Source of the DNA: a virus
Virus record (IMG/VR): IMGVR_UViG_3300027985_000282
Location: 1-64,000 of that record
Length of the DNA stretch: 64,000 nucleotides
Reading direction: 5' to 3' (one strand)
Made by a program: the position numbers and the translations under genes. Within the stretch, counting starts at the first letter, position 1; each line of letters begins with the position of its first letter. Below the pieces are notes generated by a model, which was given only the letters and a program-made list of their open reading frames with translations, did no database searches and had not been told where the DNA came from. Shown here one piece after another: positions 45,040-53,017 of this stretch.

Positions 45040-45371
45040 GCATTTCCTTTCTGTAGTACGTCTTTAAGCATATGTTCTGGATATAACATTTCAGAGCATA
45101 ATATAGTTGCTTGCTCTGTTATCTGTTGTGCATTATATGCAATAGTCGCTGCTTCTTTTCTGTCAACGAATCTGTTATGGCTTGTCAAGAAGCCTTGCCT
45201 GACTGGATATACCTTAATGTTGTAGTCATACAATTCTTGCATTGCTACTAAGCAACTATCATGTCTATATCCGCATAACACAATGCCCTCTTTAATATTT
45301 ATAGGTTGCGATGTTCTGCAGAACTCGTCTTGCACATGAATAGCGGCACACATTATGAGTTCTTTACTCAT
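45036..45371 (-). CDS. Small hypothetical protein
   Basis: A 111-residue protein with AGAGG and an ATGA overlap with its upstream gene. Residues 5-45 are beta-rich with three cysteines (AAIHVQDEFCRTSQPINI, then VLCGYRHDSCLV). It reads rather like a small phage protein with a tunable Cys-rich core; no family was recognised. It immediately precedes thyX. Confidence 0.45.
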   Translation of the reverse strand: MSKELIMCAAIHVQDEFCRTSQPINIKEGIVLCGYRHDSCLVAMQELYDYNIKVYPVRQGFLTSHNRFVDRKEAATIAYNAQQITEQATILCSEMLYPEHMLKDVLQKGNA

Positions 45372-45676
45372 TCTATTTCCTCTAGAATTGCAACGTTGGA
45401 TATTGCACTCATATCATCATACTCAAGTGTTGTTGTTTTGTATCCAGTACGTTCCCATCTTGCTATAGTCACCTCTATAGATGTCCTTGTGTATACTCCG
45501 TATAGTACGACATCGCTTACTGTGAACTTTACAACAGTTCCTGGTTTAACGTATACAAGTACGTTGTTTCCTTTTTCAGACTGAATCCAACATTGTGTAC
45601 ATACATCAGAATCTCTATCGTTTGAATCGTACTTGCACTCATGACATAGATTCGTATTGTTAGCTCTTAGCTCCAC
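45368..45676 (-). CDS. Small zinc-finger-like protein, GTG start
   Basis: A 102-residue protein. CHECKYDSNDRDSDVCTQC at residues 11-29 is a C-x2-C...C-x2-C pattern typical of zinc binding. The rest is a beta barrel-like domain (VLVYVKPGTVVKFTV and so on). The start is GTG at 45676 with AAGGAG six bases upstream. It could be a small adaptor or nucleic-acid-binding protein. Confidence 0.5.
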   Translation of the reverse strand: MELRANNTNLCHECKYDSNDRDSDVCTQCWIQSEKGNNVLVYVKPGTVVKFTVSDVVLYGVYTRTSIEVTIARWERTGYKTTTLEYDDMSAISNVAILEEIE

Positions 45677-45693
45677 TTATATCTCCTTTCTCT

Positions 45694-46179
45694 TTACTGT
45701 TCTTTTAACAGTATTTGTGCTACATCTTCTTTAAGCATTTTATTCTCGTGTAGTTTCTTTACTATCTTAGATGCAAATAACAAGTCATACCTATCTTTTA
45801 ACTCTTTTGACAGTGTATCAGCTGTTTTGTTAACCATAGATGTTAATTGTTGTGTAACTCTGCTTTCTGATAGATATATGCGTTGCAACTCTTCTTTTAT
45901 ATAGTCCTCTATAGAGACCATTTCTGTAGAAGATGCATATTTGTGAATCTTCATATCAGTTGCTAATTGTTTTACCGCATCATCAATAAACATGGACACT
46001 TGTTGGCGTATATTCTCTATGGCGTTCTTAGTAAACTCTACTCCTAGATCTTTTTTTATAACCGCTAATACTTGTGTTTTTACTTCGTATGCTATGGCAT
46101 TTTTTATTTGCTCTGACAGTGTACTAGAGTCATCTTCTGAGTAGAATTCCGACAAATCTACTGTTATGTTTATCTTCAT
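45694..46179 (-). CDS. Hypothetical coiled-coil protein
   Basis: A 161-residue protein, acidic at the start and helical throughout (for example SEQIKNAIAYEVKTQVLAVI), with GGAG before the ATG. No membrane segment or motif was recognised. It begins one base before the end of its upstream neighbour and lies in a run of small early genes. Confidence 0.45.
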   Translation of the reverse strand: MKINITVDLSEFYSEDDSSTLSEQIKNAIAYEVKTQVLAVIKKDLGVEFTKNAIENIRQQVSMFIDDAVKQLATDMKIHKYASSTEMVSIEDYIKEELQRIYLSESRVTQQLTSMVNKTADTLSKELKDRYDLLFASKIVKKLHENKMLKEDVAQILLKEQ

Positions 46180-46365
46180 TTAACATTCTCCATCTCTGTT
46201 TACCTCTTGCAATGCTTCTGCTATGAGTTTATTCCGTTTAACTTTGACTTGTCTCTTAAGCACTCTTTTGAGATACTTCTTTGCAAGCTTTTCATCCATG
46301 TGTCCTACACATCCGTATGGATAGTCTTTTCCGTGTTGGACACGTCCTGTATAACTTCTACGCAT
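46180..46365 (-). CDS. Small basic protein
   Basis: A 61-residue protein, very rich in Lys and Arg (KRVLKRQVKVKRNKLIAEAL), with GGAG about ten bases before the ATG. It overlaps the upstream gene by 61 bases. Small basic early proteins often bind nucleic acid or host factors; the function is unknown. Confidence 0.4.
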   Translation of the reverse strand: MRRSYTGRVQHGKDYPYGCVGHMDEKLAKKYLKRVLKRQVKVKRNKLIAEALQEVNRDGEC

Positions 46366-46823
46366 ATTACACGTTCTCCGTTTATGACATTCACAACTAA
46401 CTTATATACTTCTCCATATAAGACTTTACTTGGTGTCCATCGTATTGACCTAAACTCATATCCTGCTTTAGCTGTGTAATCATATGCGAATGCATCCATC
46501 CACGATGTATTATCATGTCCTGCTTCTCTTACTTGTATATGAGCTGAGTGCGTAATTGCATATGCTTGGTATTCTTGCCATGTAGGCGTTTGTACATATG
46601 GATTGTTTAGTACACATAAACACCATCTAGACGTTCCTAACATTAAAGCATCTTGCATAGTTGGTGTTTTACCGTGTGTAATACTAGAAACTACTATATA
46701 CTTATGCTTGTCATTGTTGTTTACAGCCACTAGCCATCTCTGTACCCATGTCCTATAATCCGAATCTTTCACCCAGCACTTAATAGGTTCTTGTAATACT
46801 TGTGTCTTCATTAAGTCTATCAT
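46305..46823 (-). CDS. Early paralogue of the 61599-62483 protein (IKCWVK family)
   Basis: A 172-residue protein. Residues 13-55 (PIKCWVKDSDYRTWVQRWLV, then VNNND-type) match the central part of the protein at 61599-62483 (PIKCWVKNHSDEEWKIRWLI), including the downstream ALMLGTSRWCLCVLNN versus ALERSTESWRYCSLID. The pattern suggests a small domain that recognises a nucleotide or protein partner. It has no known function and overlaps the gene upstream by four bases. Confidence 0.5.
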   Translation of the reverse strand: MIDLMKTQVLQEPIKCWVKDSDYRTWVQRWLVAVNNNDKHKYIVVSSITHGKTPTMQDALMLGTSRWCLCVLNNPYVQTPTWQEYQAYAITHSAHIQVREAGHDNTSWMDAFAYDYTAKAGYEFRSIRWTPSKVLYGEVYKLVVNVINGERVICVEVIQDVSNTEKTIHTDV

Positions 46824-47815
46824 TTCATCACCTCTTCAATTTGTTCACACTTATTATACTCGCAATGCTTATACCATCTTAATACTCTTCGTAATCTTTC
46901 ATGTCCTATTTGTGTAGCTGGATAGACAGGAGATAGAACAAGCGTATTAGAATTTATGCTGCGTATTACTGTGAATAAGTCTATTGTTAACATATATACA
47001 GCTCCACCTAATATAGCTGTCTCATTGTTGAGGTTATGCACGACTCCAATTGGCAGATTCCATCTACTCATGTCTTCATATACATCTTGTAGATGTAGAA
47101 ACGTTGTCCTTGTTACGAATACTTGTCTTATGGCTGATTTGTCTGCTGTTACAAACAAAGTCTTTGTTTCTCCTGTTGCTCTATTTAGCTCTATTAGTGC
47201 GTCTACAATGTCTAACTCTTTTGCATATTTGTCATACAACTTATACGATCTTCCTAGTTGCATGCTATTTTGGCTAAGCAATGCATCTTCTGCAATTAAA
47301 CAACTAAGTTTATTGTCTAATTGCATCAATGCACAGTCTTTATCTTCTAATTCGCTTTTACCTATGTACACATTCTCTATCGGTATGCTGACTACTTTCT
47401 GTTCATCATACATACACACTTCTACTAGATCATCATATCTGTTTAGGATCATAGCTTTTAGTAGTACGCTTTTGTCGTCGTGTGTAATCACTACATCACG
47501 CAATGTTTTTAACAGTTCATGTGGTAGAATTACACTTGTTAACTGTACGTAGTTAGAAAGTGCATTAAACACTTCGTCTTTCATTAGTTTTCTTATTTGC
47601 ATATGCACATCTGTGCTGATATAGCACTTTGTTGTATGCACAACTGCTTTATCAGTCATTTCAGCAAAGTAATTGTTGTTAATCTCTTTGATGCTAACTA
47701 TTATCGATTCGTGTGTCTTTTCTCTGTTATAGTATGTGCAGCTCATATCGATGTTTGATTCCCATACATGATTATACATCATGTATTCTGCCATGTATTT
47801 ATTTAATTGTGGCAT
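46820..47815 (-). CDS. Large hypothetical early protein
   Basis: A 331-residue soluble, mainly helical protein with AAGGAG before the ATG. It has no recognisable motif; a DIVDALIELNRATGETKTLF-type helix lies in the middle. It overlaps the downstream gene by four bases (ATGA). It could be a host-takeover or replication-associated protein. Confidence 0.45.
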   Translation of the reverse strand: MPQLNKYMAEYMMYNHVWESNIDMSCTYYNREKTHESIIVSIKEINNNYFAEMTDKAVVHTTKCYISTDVHMQIRKLMKDEVFNALSNYVQLTSVILPHELLKTLRDVVITHDDKSVLLKAMILNRYDDLVEVCMYDEQKVVSIPIENVYIGKSELEDKDCALMQLDNKLSCLIAEDALLSQNSMQLGRSYKLYDKYAKELDIVDALIELNRATGETKTLFVTADKSAIRQVFVTRTTFLHLQDVYEDMSRWNLPIGVVHNLNNETAILGGAVYMLTIDLFTVIRSINSNTLVLSPVYPATQIGHERLRRVLRWYKHCEYNKCEQIEEVMK

Positions 47816-47824
47816 CGTTTCTCC

Positions 47825-48322
47825 TTAGAATGGTGGTTCAATGTCGTCATAATGGTCTCTTTTGTATGCTAATAAGCTTTTCATTTTTTTAAATAGATTA
47901 GCATTACTATATGCTAGTCCTTCATGTATTATTTCTGTATACACTTCTATATCTGCAAACATAGCGACCTCTTTTAGTCCGCTAAACATATGCAATCTTT
48001 GTTCTTTGTCGCTAATTGTTAGTTTCAGCTTACTCATTGCATGTGTTGCGAACGCCCACTCCATAAAGCCTTGTATATCTGTACCGCCTATTATATTCAG
48101 CACTCCATCTTCTAGCTTAATTGATAGCGTTGGTGTATTGTATGGAGCTTCATGTACCTCCAACATTGCAAACGTGTTATACAGTTTTGCTACATCTTCT
48201 TTTTCTGGCAGATAGACACATACGTCAAAGTCAGACTTGCTGTGTACTACTCCGTATGCTCTGCTTCCTGTTAGGAAACGTGGGAACGGTTTTAGCATGT
48301 CTATTGCTTCTTGTATCTTCAC
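47825..48322 (-). CDS. Nucleotidyltransferase-like protein, GTG start
   Basis: A 165-residue protein. GSRAYGVVHSKSDFDV at residues 19-34 fits the nucleotidyltransferase (Pol beta superfamily, predicted MNT/YcgL-type) motif G-S-x-A-x-G-x5-S-D-x-D, with Asp31 and Asp33 as metal ligands. These enzymes transfer a nucleotide to protein, RNA, antibiotic or other acceptors. The start is GTG at 48322, preceded by AAGGAGG. It lies between two other early enzyme genes, beside the radical SAM pair. Confidence 0.7.
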   Translation of the reverse strand: MKIQEAIDMLKPFPRFLTGSRAYGVVHSKSDFDVCVYLPEKEDVAKLYNTFAMLEVHEAPYNTPTLSIKLEDGVLNIIGGTDIQGFMEWAFATHAMSKLKLTISDKEQRLHMFSGLKEVAMFADIEVYTEIIHEGLAYSNANLFKKMKSLLAYKRDHYDDIEPPF

Positions 48323-48342
48323 TACTTATCCTCCTTCTTGAT

Positions 48343-49050
48343 TTAATTGATATGCATGTCTAGATCACAGTATAAAATTTCTAATACTTCTTGCGTTTCT
48401 TTTTGGTTGTACCTAGCTAATGCATCTAACGTTGTTATGTTCTTTATATTTCCTAAGCTTAGAAGCTTTGCACGTTTATAGCTATAATTGCATACAGGAA
48501 TAATATCTCCATCAACTGTAACAGTCATATCATGTTTTACATCATCTAGATCCTCATAAGTTTCCAACGACACACTTCCTATGCAATTATCCTCTGCATA
48601 CCCTTCGTTTATAATCTTTGAGTTCCAATCCATCTTTCGCTTACTCATTGAACATTCAACACTATATTGCTCTGTCAGTGCTTTTAGTTTCATATAGTTC
48701 AAATCTCTTTTCTCTTGCTGTTCTTGAGTCCAAGGATTGTCAGACATCGCTATATGCAATTCTATTCCATGACAACTACAATACTCTAGACACTCTGTCC
48801 ACCACTTTTTTTTCCATACTTGAAAGTTGCTTACTATTGCTAGTATGCTAGGTTTAAAACCTGAACCTCTTAGTATTGTCCAGAGATTCTTGCTAAGTGT
48901 TGGCTCTCCACCTGTCAATGTAACGATTTCATCATCGCATTCATTAGCTATGCGGTTTATCACATCTTGCGTAATATCTCTATTCTCTGCTTTACCTCTT
49001 ATGCAATGTTCACACTTGAGATTGCATCGTCTAGTTACTTCAATTAGCAT
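48343..49050 (-). CDS. Radical SAM protein
   Basis: A 235-residue protein. CNLKCEHC at residues 9-16 is the CxxxCxxC site that holds a [4Fe-4S] cluster and SAM; GGEP at 47-50 is the SAM-binding motif. The C-terminal part (VTVDGDIIPVCNYSYKR, then LSLGNIKNIT) resembles the end of SPASM/twitch-type enzymes, but has too few cysteines for a full auxiliary-cluster set. Such enzymes carry out radical chemistry on peptides, nucleotides or tRNA. It overlaps the next upstream gene by one base (TAATG). The substrate is unknown. Confidence 0.8.
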   Translation of the reverse strand: MLIEVTRRCNLKCEHCIRGKAENRDITQDVINRIANECDDEIVTLTGGEPTLSKNLWTILRGSGFKPSILAIVSNFQVWKKKWWTECLEYCSCHGIELHIAMSDNPWTQEQQEKRDLNYMKLKALTEQYSVECSMSKRKMDWNSKIINEGYAEDNCIGSVSLETYEDLDDVKHDMTVTVDGDIIPVCNYSYKRAKLLSLGNIKNITTLDALARYNQKETQEVLEILYCDLDMHIN

Positions 49051-49775
49051 TACACCTCCAATGATGTCTTTACTATTGAATGAGCATTAAGCTCTATAGC
49101 TTTTAACATTGCTTTATATCCTGCTACTTCAAACTGTTGTGCCATATGATCTGCACTCATTTCTACACTGTATTGTTTCATCAATTCTTGTCTTTTGAAA
49201 CTCCACTGTGAGCCAACGATATAGTAGCCATCTGTTGTGACGTATGCGATGTTTCTTTTCAGCTGTTTTATCGCATCATGCAATGCGTCTATTCTTTGAA
49301 CTGGTGCAATGTATGTGTTGTTCATTGTTCTGCCATCGTTTATTATATATCGACAGTAAGCTGTATTAGTCTCTATGTTAACTCCTAGCTTTTTAAGCAG
49401 CAAGACTACTCTATCTTTGATATGTGTAGTGTTGTCTGCTTTTGTTATCTTCAGTGTTACACTTAATTTGCAACCAGTATTCTGTATAAGCTTTGCCATA
49501 CGTTTCCACCATACTCCTTTGTAGCATACAAAGTTACTTACCACTTCTATCTCTGGTCGTTGGTTAGACTCTAGTATTTCTTTTTCGAGGATGCTAAGTA
49601 TATCTGTGTTTTTAGATGGTTCTCCTCCAACTAGTACTAACTTGTCTACCTTTGTCTTAGCTAGTAGTGCAGAGACTACGCCTTCTTGCAATGATCCTGT
49701 GCCAAATCCTTTATTGCAGGTCTTACATTTCTGATTGCAATCTTTTCTTACTTCTAAATGGATAGTCCAATTCAT
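49050..49775 (-). CDS. Second radical SAM protein, upstream of the first
   Basis: A 241-residue protein. CNQKCKTC at residues 13-20 is a canonical CxxxCxxC cluster motif and GGEPS at 50-54 the SAM-binding loop. The C-terminal half contains FKRQELMKQYSVEM-type helices and no obvious auxiliary-cluster cysteines. It reads rather like QueE-like or small radical SAM enzymes but is not clearly either. It is translationally coupled to the radical SAM protein at 48343-49050, which suggests a common pathway. It may share a substrate. Confidence 0.75.
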   Translation of the reverse strand: MNWTIHLEVRKDCNQKCKTCNKGFGTGSLQEGVVSALLAKTKVDKLVLVGGEPSKNTDILSILEKEILESNQRPEIEVVSNFVCYKGVWWKRMAKLIQNTGCKLSVTLKITKADNTTHIKDRVVLLLKKLGVNIETNTAYCRYIINDGRTMNNTYIAPVQRIDALHDAIKQLKRNIAYVTTDGYYIVGSQWSFKRQELMKQYSVEMSADHMAQQFEVAGYKAMLKAIELNAHSIVKTSLEV

Positions 49776-49792
49776 ATGAATTTCCTCATTTC

Positions 49793-49828
49793 TGCATTGA
49801 TTTTTCAGTCAATTCTGGATTCAATGCA
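49793..49828. promoter_or_regulatory. Inverted repeat upstream of the radical SAM genes
   Basis: TGCATTGA at 49793-49800 pairs with TCAATGCA at 49821-49828 around a 20-base loop. It lies in the 170-base gap between the radical SAM pair (transcribed away) and the gene ending at 49946, and could be an operator or leader hairpin. Confidence 0.45.
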
Positions 49829-49856
49829 CTGTAATTCATTTAAGCTATTCATCGCT

Positions 49857-49917
49857 TAAAACAGGCTAGAAATCGCTAATAAACTCATCGTTTAAATGCT
49901 GTTTTTAGCCTGTTTTA
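49857..49917. promoter_or_regulatory. Perfect 12-bp inverted repeat upstream of the radical SAM genes
   Basis: TAAAACAGGCTA at 49857-49868 and TAGCCTGTTTTA at 49906-49917 are perfect reverse complements around a 37-base loop. Inside and beside it a TCATCG(C/T)TTAAA motif occurs twice (49850-49860 and 49885-49895). The 170-base gap is the longest in the early block, so it probably holds control elements for the radical SAM operon. Confidence 0.5.
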
Positions 49918-49945
49918 CAGTGTACTGTTATTTTTGATTAACTGT

Positions 49946-50440
49946 TCATTTCTTCTTGGATTTGCTCGATTCTAGCGTTGTTAAGTATGTAGATTCGCAT
50001 GCAACAATGTTCAGTTTCTCTATTTGTATTACTTTGAGAATAGAAAAAAGTAGATACACTGCTTGCTCTTTATCCTGTTTATACAAGTCCATCTGTAACA
50101 TACCTATGCATGAGATTATCAGTCCTGTCACTTCTTCAGTTCTTGTGAACTCAGTGTCTAGCTCATTGTTATCCTTCTCATTCACTCTATCTATTACATA
50201 CTGTATAGTCTTGTCTAGATCAAAGTCGTGATACATAAGTAATTGCAATGCGTATCTTAGCAGTTTACCAACTTTAGGTTCGTACACTGGTTTACGTTTA
50301 TACACTGTTGCAGATATGACTTCCGTATTAAACTCTGTCACTCCTACTAGCAATCCTGACATTATATAACGTATTTCTAATCCTCCTAAACTTGGAACTT
50401 CTTGACTTAGCATGTCTCTTAGTAGTTCAAGGTGTTTCAT
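49946..50440 (-). CDS. Hypothetical protein upstream of the radical SAM operon
   Basis: A 164-residue protein with AGAGG before the ATG. Mixed alpha/beta, with a DNNELDTEFTRTEEVTG-type acidic middle and a basic C-terminus (KSKKK). It overlaps the upstream membrane protein by 14 bases. No family was recognised; its C-terminal part could be nucleic-acid-binding. Confidence 0.45.
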   Translation of the reverse strand: MKHLELLRDMLSQEVPSLGGLEIRYIMSGLLVGVTEFNTEVISATVYKRKPVYEPKVGKLLRYALQLLMYHDFDLDKTIQYVIDRVNEKDNNELDTEFTRTEEVTGLIISCIGMLQMDLYKQDKEQAVYLLFSILKVIQIEKLNIVACESTYLTTLESSKSKKK

Positions 50441-50672
50441 TGCCTACCTCTCTTATAATACTTTCAATCTCCGATACTCTGCTGTTAATGAGTGAATCAA
50501 TACTGTTTAATTGATGTTGCTTGTTTATTATAGTGTCTTGATTATGCTGTATCTCTTGCATCAAAGAATCTGTTTCTAGCTTCTCTATCTTCATTTTCTC
50601 TTTTACTGTGTTTATATGCATTGCATTGGTTACTAGTATGACTAGTGATATGAATATTATTGTCTTAATCAA
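50427..50672 (-). CDS. Small membrane-anchored coiled-coil protein, TTG start
   Basis: An 81-residue protein with an N-terminal hydrophobic segment (residues 2-15) and a long coiled coil with repeated Ile/Leu heptads (residues 22-75). The start is TTG at 50672, with AGGAG six bases upstream. One N-terminal membrane segment plus a periplasmic-type coil is the layout of the inner-membrane spanin Rz, so a lysis role is possible. No outer-membrane partner (Rz1) was found embedded in or beside it. Confidence 0.4.
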   Translation of the reverse strand: MIKTIIFISLVILVTNAMHINTVKEKMKIEKLETDSLMQEIQHNQDTIINKQHQLNSIDSLINSRVSEIESIIREVGNETP

Positions 50673-51607
50673 TGTTTCTCCTTATGGCTGTATTTACAGA
50701 TTCCAGCTTTCCACAGATTGCATAATGAATAACATGCATGTGGATAGCCTTCTAGTTCTTTTATTATATAGGATGTACCAGTTTTAGCACCTAGCAGCTT
50801 TTCACCTAACAATGGGAATGCTGCTTCTTTACTGTAAAACGTTGAGTTCTTTATGGCTGTATTTGATACAACGCCCTTAGTGACCTTATAGATTTTAAAG
50901 TAGTTAGGGTCTGCTTCACGCTCTTCTGCATTGCAATAAGGTATTTCATTGATGTGCTTATCTTTATACAACTCATGCTTTGTTATCTTAGCGTGTAACC
51001 ATTGTTCAATTCTTTCATCACTCCATATGTCTAACTGTATCATTGGTGCTGGTATCTCACTGATATATTTAGATCGTATGCTCTTCGTCGGAGTCCAGTC
51101 TTTAAAGATTGGCAGATAGTAGATGTAGTCTACTCTACCTCCTGACTTAGTTATTAACCATCTATATATGTTAGCTTTTATTGTCCATTCATGTTTACGT
51201 CTATCTGTAATTTCTTGCTGTGTTGACATTGTTTTGTAGTCATATAACACATGTACTCCTTTTATTTGTAGAAGGTCGATCGTGCCTCCTATGCAAACAT
51301 CGGTATCTAGCTTCGTATTCGAATATTCGTTAAACATAAGGTCTATATGAAACTCTGTCTTGTACTTCTTGTAGTCTTTGAGCAGTAACTCTAGTGCTAT
51401 ATGCATGAGTGTTCCTGTGAATGCAGCAAATGCTCTACTTGCATATATTTTACCGTCTGCGTGATTTAACTCTCCCCATAGCCTCCGTGAGCCAATCGTT
51501 AGGCTGCTCGGTGTGTACTGAGCTTTCCCTTTGCTGTATGCTTTGATCGTTTCCATCATTGCTTCTAGTATCGGTATCGGTAATTGTATGTCGTTGATTA
51601 GTTGCAT
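50669..51607 (-). CDS. RecB-like / Cas4-like PD-(D/E)XK nuclease
   Basis: A 312-residue protein. GTLMH at residues 65-69, GGTIDLL with Asp111 and YDYKTM with Asp123 and Lys125 form the H...D...DxK core of the PD-(D/E)XK nuclease family (RecB/Cas4/lambda-exonuclease type). The C-terminal 25 residues contain three cysteines (CYSLCNLWKAGICKY), suggesting an Fe-S cluster as in Cas4/AddB-type nucleases, though a fourth ligand upstream is not identified. It probably processes DNA ends in recombination or degradation of host DNA. It overlaps the previous gene by four bases and the following Cys-rich gene by 150. Confidence 0.7.
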   Translation of the reverse strand: MQLINDIQLPIPILEAMMETIKAYSKGKAQYTPSSLTIGSRRLWGELNHADGKIYASRAFAAFTGTLMHIALELLLKDYKKYKTEFHIDLMFNEYSNTKLDTDVCIGGTIDLLQIKGVHVLYDYKTMSTQQEITDRRKHEWTIKANIYRWLITKSGGRVDYIYYLPIFKDWTPTKSIRSKYISEIPAPMIQLDIWSDERIEQWLHAKITKHELYKDKHINEIPYCNAEEREADPNYFKIYKVTKGVVSNTAIKNSTFYSKEAAFPLLGEKLLGAKTGTSYIIKELEGYPHACYSLCNLWKAGICKYSHKEKH

Positions 51608-51818
51608 TTCTATTCCCTACTATTGTGAACATAATGTTGTGCTCTTTGTTAAATGTGTCATCACACTGCACCTTATGACATTGTATGTTATGTCTCTTTG
51701 TGTAGAATGCACACTTTGAACATCCAGCATACTTTATCACTTTAACTCTTATACTGTCTATTACGTGTATATCTCCTTGAGTAAATGACTGTATTTTGTA
51801 CAGTTCGTCTCTTGTCAT
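51450..51818 (-). CDS. Cysteine-rich small protein overlapping the nuclease gene
   Basis: A 122-residue protein. The start is set at the ATG at 51818 (GGAG upstream), which overlaps the stop of the VWA/peptidase gene by ATGA. Residues 29-45 (AGCSKCAFYTKRHNIQCHKVQC-type pattern) give C-x2-C and C-x4-C pairs suited to zinc. The last 50 codons overlap the start of the nuclease gene in another frame and are polar and of low complexity. Confidence 0.45.
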   Translation of the reverse strand: MTRDELYKIQSFTQGDIHVIDSIRVKVIKYAGCSKCAFYTKRHNIQCHKVQCDDTFNKEHNIMFTIVGNRNATNQRHTITDTDTRSNDGNDQSIQQRESSVHTEQPNDWLTEAMGRVKSRRR

Positions 51819-53017
51819 GCTAACTCCATTCTTACAACTGTGCCATATTTGTGTACTATTCTGGCATAGTCTTTGTTTACTAGAAATATTGTAGGCACTA
51901 AACACCCTTTACTTGTTACATCTATATCTGAATACCCGTCTGTAGCAGATATAAGGAACTGAGGTTTATGTTTGTTAACGTATTCATACACTTCTTTATG
52001 TGACGTGCCACCACCTTTCTTGATTTTATTTATCATTTCATCTAGGTCTGAGTTTGACTTTATATCATACTGGTCTACAATCCTATCATTTGCTACTAAT
52101 ACGTGTAGATGTATGTTTCTGAAGAGCTGCACCATTCTTCTACACTCTGCGAATATAGCTCTGATTATCTTTACATTCATAGATGATGATACATCTATAT
52201 GTAATACTCCTACACATTGCTCTGCTGGAGTAGAACCTGGTAACACCAATCTCATACTAGCGTACTTTCTGCTTGTACGTTTCCATGTCTGCTTTCTTTC
52301 GCCAAAAGACGTAAAGAATCGTGCTAGTATGCCTTTCCAGTTAGTTGATACACGTCTCATAGACTCTTTAATTGCAGCTGTGACTGCTTGTCTATCTGAT
52401 TGCGTATTAAACTGTGCCGCAATGTTCATTGCTTCTGTGTTGTCGATGTCTACATTCAGCGTGTCATTGCTATTTCCATCGTCGCCATAGATGTCATCTA
52501 GCATGAATTGAGAAGTGTCTATACGTTTACGTATTAACTCCTCTTCTAAAGACTTAGCTGTGTATGTTTGACAGTCTGTGATACAGTCTGTGTCTCCGTC
52601 TAGATTCGTAAATATGAAGTTATACGTCTTGTTAGCTTGTGACGTTATTTTTGGAGTTACTACACCTTGCGATAATTCTTCTCCATCTAGTAGAAGCAAT
52701 GCATTCACTTTAACATCGCATGCTATTAGCAACTCATTAGATGTATGCTTTAGTAATATATGCTTTAATGAGTAATGCATAATTTCATGCTTTAGTACCA
52801 CTCTTAACTCTTTAGGAGTCATACGTTCTACAAAGCTAGGAGACCATAGTATATTCTTTTTATTGTCTATAGCCATTGTGTGAATTGTATCATCTCTCAT
52901 TACTCTATGCTTTGCTAATATTACAGCGAAGAATGCATCTTTAGGAGTCAGCTTTAGAGCTATCTTTGCTTTCAACACTTTATCTTCTAGCTCTTTTAGC
53001 TCTTTTTCTGTATACAT
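51815..53017 (-). CDS. VWA-like metallopeptidase-type protein (partner of the MoxR ATPase)
   Basis: A 400-residue protein. HEIMH at residues 77-81 with a further His85 is a zinc-metallopeptidase-like motif, and DVSSSM at 275-280, then GGGTSH and TDGYSD, form a von Willebrand factor A-type metal (MIDAS) site. This layout matches the DUF2201-type putative metallopeptidase/VWA family, which is almost always paired with a MoxR AAA+ ATPase (here the next gene). The pair probably remodels or activates a protein partner using ATP; in phages its target is unknown. The start at 53017 has GGGAGG upstream. Confidence 0.72.
   Translation of the reverse strand: MYTEKELKELEDKVLKAKIALKLTPKDAFFAVILAKHRVMRDDTIHTMAIDNKKNILWSPSFVERMTPKELRVVLKHEIMHYSLKHILLKHTSNELLIACDVKVNALLLLDGEELSQGVVTPKITSQANKTYNFIFTNLDGDTDCITDCQTYTAKSLEEELIRKRIDTSQFMLDDIYGDDGNSNDTLNVDIDNTEAMNIAAQFNTQSDRQAVTAAIKESMRRVSTNWKGILARFFTSFGERKQTWKRTSRKYASMRLVLPGSTPAEQCVGVLHIDVSSSMNVKIIRAIFAECRRMVQLFRNIHLHVLVANDRIVDQYDIKSNSDLDEMINKIKKGGGTSHKEVYEYVNKHKPQFLISATDGYSDIDVTSKGCLVPTIFLVNKDYARIVHKYGTVVRMELA

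Noticed and set aside
46956-47552. A 198-residue plus-strand open frame in the early block
   Set aside because: It is antisense to the well-supported minus gene at 46820-47815 and encodes Ser/Leu/Cys-rich sequence typical of the reverse of an Ile/Lys/Glu-rich gene.
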